Part shown: in pieces, positions 35,114 through 43,713 of the stretch
Position numbering within the stretch: position 1 is the first letter of the stretch
How the letters are laid out: each line of letters starts with the position of its first letter
NCBI GenBank assembly: GCA_910578405.1
Contig: CAJTQO010000005.1
Span: 8,830-72,829, forward strand
Reading direction: 5' to 3'
DNA length: 64,000 nucleotides
DNA from: an uncultured Lachnospiraceae bacterium
Lineage (GTDB): Bacteria; Bacillota; Clostridia; Lachnospirales; Lachnospiraceae
Position numbers and translations under genes: made by a program
Notes under the pieces: generated by a model
What the model saw: the letters and a program-made list of their open reading frames with translations, nothing else
The model's database searches: none
What the model was told of the DNA's origin: nothing

Positions 35114-35692
35114 TTAATAGCATTCTATATAAATATGGCTTTCCGTTATCAGGATATCCGGTTTCCGGTCATAATCCTCAGATGGAACCTTTTCCTGCAC
35201 CTGCAGGTCAAAGCATAAAGCTATCGTTGCCAGCCCGGTATGTTTCTCCAGATAACGGTCATAATATCCGCCCCCATAGCCAATCCGGTTCCTGCCCTTA
35301 TCAAACACAGCTCCAGGCATAACCATAAGACAGCTCCCTTCCTTTTGGTCAGCAACCGCAAACTGCAGTCCTTCCTGCCCCTTAGGCTCGTTTATTCCCT
35401 TATATCCCTCTGCCAGTCCCTCCAAAGAAAATATGCGGTAAAATTCCATTTCCTTCCCTTGCACTTTCGGGCAATACACTTTTTTCCCAAGCTTCCAAGC
35501 CTGCCTCATCAAAGCGTATGTGTCTGCTTCGCTTCTGTAACTTGCATAACACAGGATGCTGTCTGCTTTTTGAAACAGCGGGTGGTTCACTGTTTTTTCC
35601 GCAATCTGCCGCCCCTTCCTTTCCCGCTCATCTGCCCCCATCCCGTCACGCAGTTCTAATACCCGCTTTCTAATGAGCGCTTTTGTGTCCAT
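35114..35692 (-). CDS. 5-formyltetrahydrofolate cyclo-ligase
   Basis: The 192-residue protein converts 5-formyl-THF to methenyl-THF with ATP. It has the N-terminal RKRVLELRDGM segment, the phosphate-binding MPGAVFDKGRNRIGYGGGYYDRYL motif, and a final DILIT stretch. The ATG at 35692 has GGGG six bases upstream and overlaps the preceding DUF896 gene by 23 bases. A start at 35740 would read through that gene. Confidence 0.92.
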   Translation of the reverse strand: MDTKALIRKRVLELRDGMGADERERKGRQIAEKTVNHPLFQKADSILCYASYRSEADTYALMRQAWKLGKKVYCPKVQGKEMEFYRIFSLEGLAEGYKGINEPKGQEGLQFAVADQKEGSCLMVMPGAVFDKGRNRIGYGGGYYDRYLEKHTGLATIALCFDLQVQEKVPSEDYDRKPDILITESHIYIECY

Positions 35693-35888
35693 ATTTTTCC
35701 CCAAGGTTCGTGATGGAACCGTCTGTTTCCTGAATGTCAATATTGTTCAACTGCCCCCGCAAGCTGGCCCTGATGTTGGCAATATATTCACTGCGCAGCG
35801 CAGCCTGCTCCTTCTTCTCTGCCTCACTCAGTCCTTCCGCCTGCGACTTTCGGTACAATTCATTAATCCGTTTGATTTTCTCCTCCAT
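35670..35888 (-). CDS. DUF896 protein (YnzC-like)
   Basis: The 72-residue, helical protein matches the DUF896 family (KIKRINELYRKSQAEGLSEAEKKEQ, YIANIRASLRGQLNNI). Bacillus YnzC is of similar size and is linked to the SOS response. The gene overlaps the cyclo-ligase gene. Confidence 0.88.
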   Translation of the reverse strand: MEEKIKRINELYRKSQAEGLSEAEKKEQAALRSEYIANIRASLRGQLNNIDIQETDGSITNLGEKYGHKSAH

Positions 35889-35943
35889 ACAGCCTCCTTT
35901 ATCCTTCCCAGCTTTCTGAAAGGACTCCCTGCCTCTTCCCTCT

Positions 35944-36828
35944 TCATTTATGCATATTCTCTACAAATTCCGGCAAATCAAAATACACTTCCCGTTTTCC
36001 AACAAATAAAGTCCCGATATCCTGACCGTCTAAAATGCGATGCAAAACCTTAATGTCCCTGCTATTGGCAATCACCATATCTATATTGGAACTGGCCGCA
36101 ATTTTAGCGGCAACCAGTTTGGTGTTCATCCCTCCGGTGCCTACCCCGCTTCCGGTGGAAGATTTCCCCATCTCCATCAGTTCATCGCTCAATTCTTCCA
36201 CCACATCAATAAACTCGGCATCCTTATTTTTCCTCGGATCGTCCGTATATAACCCGTCTATGTCAGAAAGCAGAATCAGCAAATCCGCTCCTACCAATGC
36301 CGCCACAATTGCTGACAGGCTGTCATTGTCGCCAAACTCTATTTCATAAGTGGCAACCGTGTCATTTTCATTTACCACTGGAATGACTCCCAGCCGGAAC
36401 AATTCCGAAAATGTATTGTGCGCATTGTATCGGTTTAAATTGTCCACAATGGTATTTTTGGTCATCAAAATCTGAGCCGCCACCTGGTTATATTCCGCAA
36501 AAATCTTTTGATAGGTCATCATCAGCCGTGCTTGTCCGATGGCCGCGCACGCCTGCTTCAGCGCAATGGGACTTCCCCCCGGATGCTCCATGTCCGCCAT
36601 ATGTACGGCTTTTTTCCCCACCGCAATGGCTCCTGACGTAACCAATGCCACATCCTTGCCCCGGTTCCTCATATCGCACAGTTCCCTTACCAACACATCC
36701 AGTTTCGTGTAGTCCAAATCCCCGGTTTCCGGATGCTGCAAAGAAGAAGACCCGATTTTTACCACAATCCTCTTTTTATCCCTTAACGCCTCCCGAAACT
36801 TTCTTTTCCGCTCCTGGCTCTTTTCCAT
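35944..36828 (-). CDS. proB: glutamate 5-kinase
   Basis: The 294-residue kinase phosphorylates glutamate in the first step of proline synthesis. It has KIGSSSLQ, the ALVTSGAIAVG loop, NENDTVATYEIEFGDNDSLSA and LLSDIDGLYTDDP. The C-terminal PUA domain of the E. coli enzyme is absent, so the length is that of the short form. proA is not next to it. Confidence 0.95.
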   Translation of the reverse strand: MEKSQERKRKFREALRDKKRIVVKIGSSSLQHPETGDLDYTKLDVLVRELCDMRNRGKDVALVTSGAIAVGKKAVHMADMEHPGGSPIALKQACAAIGQARLMMTYQKIFAEYNQVAAQILMTKNTIVDNLNRYNAHNTFSELFRLGVIPVVNENDTVATYEIEFGDNDSLSAIVAALVGADLLILLSDIDGLYTDDPRKNKDAEFIDVVEELSDELMEMGKSSTGSGVGTGGMNTKLVAAKIAASSNIDMVIANSRDIKVLHRILDGQDIGTLFVGKREVYFDLPEFVENMHK

Positions 36829-36863
36829 TTTTCTTCCTCCCTGCCCCGCTGCTTTTTACCAGT

Positions 36864-36899
36864 TGTAAAAAGGACGGTCCATATGTAAAAAAGGACGGT
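36864..36899. repeat. direct repeat in the proB leader
   Basis: TGTAAAAAGGACGGT (36864-36878) recurs 20 bases on (36884-36899, one extra A). In the proB mRNA the copies read as ACCGTCC followed by a T run. They lie within the first bases transcribed. Confidence 0.6.
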
Positions 36900-36912
36900 A
36901 TCACAGATATTT

Positions 36913-36941
36913 ATCATACCTCATATGTAAGGAAAAGTAAA
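36913..36941 (-). promoter_or_regulatory. promoter for proB
   Basis: TTTACT (36941-36936), 17-base spacer, TATGAT (36918-36913). Confidence 0.55.
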
Positions 36942-37012
36942 TAGAATATGCTGGCTGCCCCCTCAAGCGCAGCTAATTTCCATCTAGTCCCCAACTAGTA
37001 ATAAAGACCTAC

Positions 37013-37041
37013 TTGCATATTCTTTAGAATTACATTATAAT
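37013..37041 (+). promoter_or_regulatory. strong sigma-A promoter for the 93-residue membrane protein
   Basis: TTGCAT (37013-37018) and a perfect TATAAT (37036-37041) have a 17-base spacer. AAAGGGG lies six bases before the ATG at 37093. Confidence 0.75.
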
Positions 37042-37092
37042 AACTATAAAAGCAAAACAAATGATTAGATAGCGTGTAGAAAGGGGATTTGT

Positions 37093-37374
37093 ATGTTCAA
37101 ACTTATTCTGGATCATGTAGTTGGCATATTCCTTTTGGCTTTCCTTCTTTACTCCTTTTACTGGAATCTTACACGTCTAGGTTCTTTCCTTGCCTGTTTC
37201 AAAGTAAAAAACTGTGTAAATAATAACTGTGTGTTCAGTGGAGTCTGTCCGAAATGGGAAGAATCCTATACGGAAGAAGAGATACAGGAAATTTATGACC
37301 TTCTGGAAGAATACCGGAAAAAAATACGAGAAAAAGAATCCCCTAAACCGACTTCTGACTCTGGGTCTATATAA
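37093..37374 (+). CDS. small cysteine-containing membrane protein, unknown
   Basis: The 93-residue product has one N-terminal membrane segment (about residues 5-25, VVGIFLLAFLLYSFYW). A cysteine-bearing part follows (FLACFKVKNCVNNNCVF and CPKW), then a charged coiled-coil-like helix (EEEIQEIYDLLEEYRKKIREK). It has its own strong promoter, ribosome site and terminator. No family is recognised and no partner gene is evident. Confidence 0.7.
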   Translation: MFKLILDHVVGIFLLAFLLYSFYWNLTRLGSFLACFKVKNCVNNNCVFSGVCPKWEESYTEEEIQEIYDLLEEYRKKIREKESPKPTSDSGSI

Positions 37375-37389
37375 AATAGACCTTTTTTT
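37364..37389 (+). terminator. terminator of the small membrane protein, overlapping its stop codon
   Basis: GGTCTAT and ATAGACC form a 7-bp stem with a 5-base loop, followed by seven T. The TAA stop (37372-37374) lies in the loop. Confidence 0.85.
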
Positions 37390-37671
37390 ATTGCCCATGA
37401 CCAGATAGCAAACCAATGACAAATATGCCCGGAAACCTATCCGCCTGATATACCGTTTATCAAAGTCCATAATTTAGATTTCTAAAAACACAGAAAGGTA
37501 CCTACCCATGATAGATACCTTTCCTCATGTAAAAGGGGAATTTTACAGTACCAATCATTGCTTGAATGATTAATACAAATAGAATTATAACATGGCATAT
37601 GGCATCTGTATTTGCACAATCAGCTCAAATATTGTGCAAATCCCATTGCATGCCATATATTTTTCCCCATC
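37375..37671. other. gap with several inverted repeats between two convergent genes
   Basis: No gene is seen. Inverted repeats include GAAAGGTACCTA/TAGATACCTTTC (37493-37504 with 37512-37523, one mismatch) and ATTTGCACAAT/ATTGTGCAAAT (37610-37620 with 37631-37641). An outer ATGGCAT/ATGCCAT pair is at 37599-37605 with 37650-37656. On the minus strand the first is followed by CTGTGTTTTTAG and could end the EF-G-like transcript. Confidence 0.6.
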
Positions 37672-39759
37672 TTAATCCTCGCCGCCCTCTGCGACTTTTG
37701 CTGCGCGGGACGCCACTTCCTTCTCCTGCACATCGCTGGGAGCCTGCTCATACCTGGAAAATTCATACGTATAAGTCCCGCGTCCGCCAGTCATGGAACG
37801 CAAATCCGTACAATAGCCAAACAACCCTGTCATCGGGATATCCGCTTCAATGACCTGCTTGCCGCCTGCAGGGTTCATGCCAAGCACCCTGGCCCGCCTT
37901 TTGTTTAAATCGCCCATAACATCGCCCGTATAAGCATCCGGCACTGTTACCTTCAATGAAGCGATTGGCTCTAAGAGTACCGGATGGGCATCCATAAAGC
38001 CCTTCTTAAACGCCTGTATCGTTGCCATCTTAAACGCCATTTCTGAAGAATCCACCGGATGATAGGAGCCATCGTACAGCACAGCCTTTACCCCCACTAC
38101 CGGATATGCCGCAAGGGGGCCTTTCAGGACGGATTCCTGCAGCCCTTTTTCCACTGCCGGGAAATAGTTTTTCGGAACTGCCCCGCCTACCACTTCCTGT
38201 TCAAATTCAAAAGCCTTCCCCAAATCGCCCAACGGCGCAAAACGCATCTTTACATGGCCATACTGTCCGTGGCCCCCGGACTGCTTCTTATATTTATATT
38301 CCACATCGGAATTTTTCTTAATCGTTTCACGGAACGCTACTTTGGGCTGTGTCAGCTCCACTTCTACCTTATATTCATTCTTCAGCCTGCTGCAAATCAC
38401 ATCCAGATGCAAATCACCCATACCATAAATCAAAGTCTGTCTGTTCTCCGCATCGTTCACTACTTTTAACGTCTGGTCTTCATGGGACATCTTCTGCAAT
38501 GACTGCGCCACCTTGTCAATCTCGCCTTTGTTCTTTGCCCGGTAGCGCATATATGTATAAGGAGTGGAAATCTCTGTCTTGCCATATTTAATCGTGGTGG
38601 CCTTCGTGGAAAGCGTATCCCCCGTTCTGGCCGCTGTCAGCTTGGCAATGGCTCCAATATCCCCTGCATGGAGTTCCTTCATCTCCGAAGGCTTGCTTCC
38701 CTGCAGCACATACAGTTTGCTTACCTTCTCCTCCACATCCTTATCGCTGTTGTAAATCAAATCATCCGCTTTTAACACGCCAGAACATATCTTTACCAAA
38801 GAATACTTCCCGATAAAGGGATCCACAATGGTCTTAAAGATATAAGCGGATTTCGCTTTGGAGAAGTCGTAATTTGCCTCAAAAATCTCATTGGTCTTTA
38901 AATTAATGCCCGCAATCTCCTTATTCTCCGGACTGGGCATATATTTCACGATATCATCCAGCAAGGTATAAATCCCCTGGCAAAGCAAACTGGAACCCAT
39001 TGTCATAGGCACAATGGCCCCGTCAATTACATTGGTGCGCAAAGCCGCCCGAATCTCCGCTTCCGAGAAAGTCTCCCCGCCAAAATACCTTTCCATAAAG
39101 TCTTCGCTCGTCTCCGCCACCGCTTCCATCAAGGTATCTTTGCATAGCTGCAGATTTGCTTTGCTGTACTCCGGCACTTCACAGTCCACCACTTCCTTGC
39201 CCTGCCACCTGTGTCCGGTTTCTGTAATGACATTGACATAACCTACGAATTTCTCATTTTCCCGGATAGGCAAATGAAACGGCGCCATCTTCTTGCCATA
39301 AGCGTTCTTCATATCCTCCACTACCTGACGGAAAGAAGCATTGTCCACATCCATATCCGTTACGAAAATGAAGCGGGGCAGCTTGTACTTTTCGCAAAGC
39401 TCCCATGCCTTCTCCGTCCCCACTTCCACGCCTGCCTTGCCCGACACTACAATAATTGCAGCGTCCGCAGCGCCTACCGCCTCTTCCACTTCCCCAACAA
39501 AATCAAAGAAACCGGGGGTATCCAGAATATTTATCTTCACGCCCTCCCATTCAATCGGCACAACCGATGTGGAAATAGATATCTGTCTCTTCTGTTCTTC
39601 TTTCCCAAAATCACTCACTGTATTTCCATCGGATACCTTCCCCATCCTGGAAGTAATCCCAGACAAATATGCCATTGCTTCCACCAGGCTCGTTTTACCG
39701 CTTCCGCCATGGCCGAGCAAAACTACGTTTCTAATTTTGTCCGTCGTATAAACATTCAT
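37672..39759 (-). CDS. elongation factor G-like GTPase (EF-G paralogue)
   Basis: The 695-residue protein has the EF-G domain order. The P-loop is GHGGSGKTSLVEA (residues about 16-28) rather than the AHIDAGKTT of canonical EF-G. DTPGFFDF and VTDMDVDN (in place of NKMD) complete the G domain. The C-terminal domains IV and V are recognisable (GGHGQYGHVKMRFAP, GNVNKRRA-type GDLNKRRARV). Such EF-G-like proteins are common in Firmicutes beside the main fusA and are of uncertain role. GGAGG lies seven bases before the ATG at 39759. Confidence 0.88.
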   Translation of the reverse strand: MNVYTTDKIRNVVLLGHGGSGKTSLVEAMAYLSGITSRMGKVSDGNTVSDFGKEEQKRQISISTSVVPIEWEGVKINILDTPGFFDFVGEVEEAVGAADAAIIVVSGKAGVEVGTEKAWELCEKYKLPRFIFVTDMDVDNASFRQVVEDMKNAYGKKMAPFHLPIRENEKFVGYVNVITETGHRWQGKEVVDCEVPEYSKANLQLCKDTLMEAVAETSEDFMERYFGGETFSEAEIRAALRTNVIDGAIVPMTMGSSLLCQGIYTLLDDIVKYMPSPENKEIAGINLKTNEIFEANYDFSKAKSAYIFKTIVDPFIGKYSLVKICSGVLKADDLIYNSDKDVEEKVSKLYVLQGSKPSEMKELHAGDIGAIAKLTAARTGDTLSTKATTIKYGKTEISTPYTYMRYRAKNKGEIDKVAQSLQKMSHEDQTLKVVNDAENRQTLIYGMGDLHLDVICSRLKNEYKVEVELTQPKVAFRETIKKNSDVEYKYKKQSGGHGQYGHVKMRFAPLGDLGKAFEFEQEVVGGAVPKNYFPAVEKGLQESVLKGPLAAYPVVGVKAVLYDGSYHPVDSSEMAFKMATIQAFKKGFMDAHPVLLEPIASLKVTVPDAYTGDVMGDLNKRRARVLGMNPAGGKQVIEADIPMTGLFGYCTDLRSMTGGRGTYTYEFSRYEQAPSDVQEKEVASRAAKVAEGGED

Positions 39760-39954
39760 ATCAAATCCTCCGCTTTCTGCTGTTTTTGGGTATGATGCAA
39801 AAACAACCCACTCCAAAACCCATGTGTCCATTTTACTAAAACTTTCTGTTTTTTACAAGGGAATTTGCACAATTTGCACATTCTTTTTATGTTTTCTTAA
39901 TATATTTGCATGATATTTTCAACCATCCTGCATTTTGTCTTACGTTTTTCTCCA

Positions 39955-39983
39955 TTGACTTTCGCACGTTGAAGCGTTATACT
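39955..39983 (+). promoter_or_regulatory. sigma-A promoter for aroF-tyrA-aroA
   Basis: TTGACT (39955-39960), exactly 17 bases, TATACT (39978-39983). GAGGAG lies seven bases before the aroF ATG. No T-box or attenuator was found in the 35-base leader. Confidence 0.78.
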
Positions 39984-40018
39984 ATTACTAATCTATTATA
40001 GAATCGAGGAGTAAAAAC

Positions 40019-41029
40019 ATGATTGTCATTATGAAGCCAAACGCCGCGCCCCAAAGCGTGAATGCCGTATTATCTTTTGTCGAAAAACACGGTCTGCAGA
40101 CCCACCTTTCCCAAGGAGAGGAAGTTACCATTATCGGCATCGTTGGGGACAAAACCAAACTCCCCACGGAAAATTTGGTCAGCTACAAAGATGTGGACCG
40201 CATCGTTCCCGTTACGGAAAGCTATAAATTGGCCAACCGGAAGTTTCATCCGGAGCCTACAACAGTCCAGGCAGGCAGCGCCAGCATCGGCCCCGGCAGC
40301 CTGACCATTATGGCTGGCCCCTGCGCTGTGGAGACGGAAAGCCAGCTTGTGGAAATCGCCCAGGCGGTAAAGGAAGCCGGCGCCACTATCCTGCGCGGCG
40401 GCGCTTACAAACCGCGGACTTCTCCCTACTCTTTCCAGGGATTGGAAGAAGAGGGGCTGCGCTATATGAAGGAAGCCGGAAAAGCCTTTGGGCTGGCTAC
40501 CATCTGCGAAGTCGTCAGCCAGGAAGCCATTGAAGCCGCCGTAAAATATGTGGATATGATTCAAATCGGCGCACGCAATATGCAGAATTTCATCCTATTG
40601 AAAGAAGCCGGGCGTTCCGGCCTGCCTGTCCTGCTCAAACGGGGGCTGTGCGCCACCATTGACGAATGGCTCAATGCCGCGGAATATATCATTGCAGAAG
40701 GCAACCCCAATGTTGTGCTTTGCGAAAGAGGCATCCGCACCTACGAAACTTCCACACGCAATACGCTGGATTTAAGCGCCATCCCTGTACTCCGGGAACG
40801 GACGCATCTTCCAATCATTGCGGATCCGTCCCATTCCACCGGTTCCTACCGCTATGTGCCGCCTATGGCAAAGGCCGCCGTTGCCGCCGGCGCAGACGGA
40901 CTGATGGTGGAAGTCCACAATAACCCGGCCTGCGCTCTCTCTGATGGCCCTCAGTCGCTTACTTTCAAAAAATTTGCCCGGCTCACTTCCGAGCTGAAAC
41001 CGCTCTGCGCTCTGTTCGGACGGGAATGA
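40019..41029 (+). CDS. aroF: 3-deoxy-7-phosphoheptulonate synthase (AroF type)
   Basis: The 336-residue protein condenses PEP and erythrose 4-phosphate, the first step of the shikimate pathway. A ferredoxin-like N-terminal domain (residues 1 to about 70) precedes the DAHPS barrel. The barrel carries GPCAVETESQ, GAYKPRTSPYSFQG, IGARNMQNF, LLKRGLCATIDEWL and DPSHSTGS. The N-terminal ACT-like domain of this class can confer feedback control. It heads the aroF-tyrA-aroA set. Confidence 0.96.
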   Translation: MIVIMKPNAAPQSVNAVLSFVEKHGLQTHLSQGEEVTIIGIVGDKTKLPTENLVSYKDVDRIVPVTESYKLANRKFHPEPTTVQAGSASIGPGSLTIMAGPCAVETESQLVEIAQAVKEAGATILRGGAYKPRTSPYSFQGLEEEGLRYMKEAGKAFGLATICEVVSQEAIEAAVKYVDMIQIGARNMQNFILLKEAGRSGLPVLLKRGLCATIDEWLNAAEYIIAEGNPNVVLCERGIRTYETSTRNTLDLSAIPVLRERTHLPIIADPSHSTGSYRYVPPMAKAAVAAGADGLMVEVHNNPACALSDGPQSLTFKKFARLTSELKPLCALFGRE

Positions 41030-41067
41030 TAAGCGCATGGCGTAAATCAGGATAGGAGATATATTTT

Positions 41068-42180
41068 ATGGACATTTTCCCTACCAATGCCACTTCCATA
41101 GGTTTTCTCGGACTTGGCCTGATTGGCGGCTCCATTGCCAAAGCGCTCAAAGCCGCCTGGCCAGAAATCCGTTTGACCGTTTATGACCAAAAGGACGAAA
41201 CTTTAACATTGGCCAAAAAAGAAGGCGTCGCAGATATTATTACCCATGCCATTGACGCTTCCTTTGGCTCCTGCGACTATATTTTTTTGTGCGCTCCGGT
41301 AGCCGCTAACGCCAAAAACCTGACTGCATTAAAAGAATATCTGTCGCCTCACTGTCTGCTCACCGATGTGGGAAGCGTGAAAAGCGGCATCCACAGCCAT
41401 ATAGAGGCCCTTGGCCTTTCCGCACAGTTTATTGGCGGGCATCCCATGGCCGGAAGCGAACGGTTCGGCTATGCCAACTCCAAAGCGCAGCTTTTAGAAA
41501 ACGCTTACTATATTTTAACGCCCACAGACAAAACTCCTACAAAGAAACTGGAGGCTTACAAGGAACTCGTCACCTCCATGGGAGCCATCCCTCTTGTGCT
41601 GGATGCCCAACAACATGATTATGTAACCGCCGCCGTCAGCCATCTGCCTCACTTAATAGCCGCCTCCCTAGTCCGCCTGGTTAAGGACAGCGATTCCAAA
41701 GACAGCATTATGAAACGGATTGCCGCCGGCGGTTTCAAGGACATTACCAGGATTGCCTCTTCTTCCCCTGGGATGTGGCAGCAAATCTGTCTCTCCAATG
41801 CCGGCAATATCCTCTGTCTGCTGGATAATTATATCCAGGAACTGACTGCCATCCGGAATGGATTAGAAGAAAAAGACGGCGTCTGGCTGCAACGCTTCTT
41901 CCAGGAAGCGCAGGAATACCGGGACTCTTTCCTGGAAGCTTCCAGCGGGCCAATTAAAAGCGCATACACCCTTACCATAGACATTGCCGACCGCCCAGGC
42001 GCCCTGGCTTCCATTGCCACCCTGCTTGCGGCGCATAACATCAGCATCAAAAATATCGGCATTGCCCATAACCGGGAACGGGAAGAGGGCGCACTGCGCA
42101 TTGAATTTTATACGGAACAGGGCAGCAAAACCGCCTGCCGTCTTTTGCAGGACGCAGGATACCCAAAAACTTTTCACTGA
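41068..42180 (+). CDS. tyrA: prephenate dehydrogenase with ACT domain
   Basis: The 370-residue enzyme makes 4-hydroxyphenylpyruvate for tyrosine. The NAD site GLGLIGGSIAKAL is near residues 15-27. The catalytic GGHPMAGSERFGYANSK and AVSHLPHLIAASLV segments follow. A C-terminal ACT domain (TLTIDIADRPGALASIATLLAAHNISIKNI) would sense an amino acid, probably tyrosine. It lies 38 bases after aroF. Confidence 0.95.
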   Translation: MDIFPTNATSIGFLGLGLIGGSIAKALKAAWPEIRLTVYDQKDETLTLAKKEGVADIITHAIDASFGSCDYIFLCAPVAANAKNLTALKEYLSPHCLLTDVGSVKSGIHSHIEALGLSAQFIGGHPMAGSERFGYANSKAQLLENAYYILTPTDKTPTKKLEAYKELVTSMGAIPLVLDAQQHDYVTAAVSHLPHLIAASLVRLVKDSDSKDSIMKRIAAGGFKDITRIASSSPGMWQQICLSNAGNILCLLDNYIQELTAIRNGLEEKDGVWLQRFFQEAQEYRDSFLEASSGPIKSAYTLTIDIADRPGALASIATLLAAHNISIKNIGIAHNREREEGALRIEFYTEQGSKTACRLLQDAGYPKTFH

Positions 42181-42314
42181 AACCGGAAAAAGAATCCCGC
42201 CAATGCGCCCAGCCATGCGTCATATCCTGTCCGGTTTCCCTTTGCTTTCTTCCTGCCGCTTTCAGACACGAGCGAAACAACAGGCGAAGCAGCCAAAACA
42301 AGGAGGCTACCTTT

Positions 42315-43613
42315 ATGATATTCCAGAAAACTAATTATATAAAAGGGGAAGTCACTGTCCCCGGAGACAAATCCATTTCCCACCGTGCCGTTATGTTCGG
42401 CGCCCTTTCCAAAGGAAAAACGGAAATCACCAATTTCCTGCAGGGAGCGGACTGCCTGTCTACCATTGATTGTTTCCGTCGCCTTGGTATCAGAATCGAA
42501 AACCAGACCGACAAAATCACCGTATATGGCAAAGGGCTGGACGGTCTGTCCGCCCCCTCCTCCCTCCTGGATGCAGGCAACAGCGGCACCACTGTCCGGC
42601 TCATTTCCGGCATCCTGGCAGCGCAGCGTTTTGAAACCACGCTTACCGGAGACGCCTCCATCCAAAAGCGTCCTATGTTGCGGGTTATCGAACCGCTTAC
42701 CATGATGGGCGCCCGGATTGAAAGCCTAAACGGCAACCACTGCGCCCCGCTGCGAATCACCGGAGCCTCTTTAAAAGGCATCCACTACCATTCAAACATC
42801 AGCTCCGCACAGGTAAAATCTGCCATCCTTCTGGCCGGACTCTATGCCGACGGCCCCACTTCCGTAACGGAGCCTTCGGCCAGCCGCAATCATTCGGAGC
42901 TGATGTTACGTACATTTGGCGCAGACATACATACTGTAAACAACACTGCCACCATTTATCCGCGCCCATCCCTGGAAGGCCAGCGCCTCCATGTGCCGGG
43001 AGACATTTCCTCCGCCGCTTATTTTATCGCAGCAGGTCTGCTTGTCCCTGGCGCAGACCTGCTAATCCGCAATGTTGGAATCAATCCTACCAGAGACGGT
43101 ATACTGAAAGTGGCCAAAGCCATGGGGGCAGACATTGCTTTGCTCAACCAAAAACAGGAAGGAGAGCCAACTGCTGACCTTCATGTAACTTATCATCCGC
43201 TTCATGGAACCACCATTGGAGGGGACATCATCCCCACCCTGATTGATGAACTCCCCATCATTGCTATTATGGCAGCGGCAGCAAAAGGCATCACGGTCAT
43301 CAAAGACGCGGCCGAACTAAAGGTAAAGGAATCCAACCGCATTGACGTTATGGTGAAAAACCTTTCTGCCATGGGCTGCGATATTACCGCCACAGAAGAC
43401 GGCATGATCATCCATGGAAAAGACCCGGATGCCTGCCCACTGCACGGCGCAGTAATCCATGCCCATAATGACCACCGGATTGCCATGAGCTTTGCCATCG
43501 CTTCCCTGATTGCCGAAGGGGAAACAGATATCACTGACAGCGAATGCGTCGCTATCAGTTATCCGGAATTTTATAAAGACTTAAGAAAACTATGCGGGCA
43601 GTCCGGCTCATAG
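42315..43613 (+). CDS. aroA: 5-enolpyruvylshikimate-3-phosphate synthase
   Basis: The 432-residue enzyme transfers enolpyruvate to shikimate 3-phosphate. Motifs are VPGDKSISHRAVMFG near the start, LDAGNSGTTVRL, and GDASIQKRPM. Asp and Glu of the C-terminal half are in IDELPIIAIMAAAAKG and HNDHRIAMSFAIAS. A 134-base gap after tyrA contains no gene; an AGGAGG-like site is just before the ATG. Confidence 0.97.
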   Translation: MIFQKTNYIKGEVTVPGDKSISHRAVMFGALSKGKTEITNFLQGADCLSTIDCFRRLGIRIENQTDKITVYGKGLDGLSAPSSLLDAGNSGTTVRLISGILAAQRFETTLTGDASIQKRPMLRVIEPLTMMGARIESLNGNHCAPLRITGASLKGIHYHSNISSAQVKSAILLAGLYADGPTSVTEPSASRNHSELMLRTFGADIHTVNNTATIYPRPSLEGQRLHVPGDISSAAYFIAAGLLVPGADLLIRNVGINPTRDGILKVAKAMGADIALLNQKQEGEPTADLHVTYHPLHGTTIGGDIIPTLIDELPIIAIMAAAAKGITVIKDAAELKVKESNRIDVMVKNLSAMGCDITATEDGMIIHGKDPDACPLHGAVIHAHNDHRIAMSFAIASLIAEGETDITDSECVAISYPEFYKDLRKLCGQSGS

Positions 43614-43627
43614 CATATGCCGGAATA

Positions 43628-43676
43628 AAAGAAAACTGGCCTGGGCAGTTCATAAATCCTAACCTGCCCGGGCCAG
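43628..43676 (-). terminator. terminator after alkD
   Basis: CTGGCCTGGGCAG (43636-43648) and CTGCCCGGGCCAG (43664-43676) form a 13-bp stem with one G-U. On the minus strand it is followed by TTTTCTTTTATT, so it ends the AlkD transcript. In the plus direction no T run follows, though it may still slow aroA readthrough. Confidence 0.75.
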
Positions 43677-43713
43677 TAAAAACCATTTCTAAAAACAATG
43701 ATGCGCAAAGACA

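Noticed and set aside
43628..43676. A terminator for aroA
   Set aside because: No T run follows on the plus strand, whereas the minus strand has TTTTCTTTTATT after the stem.
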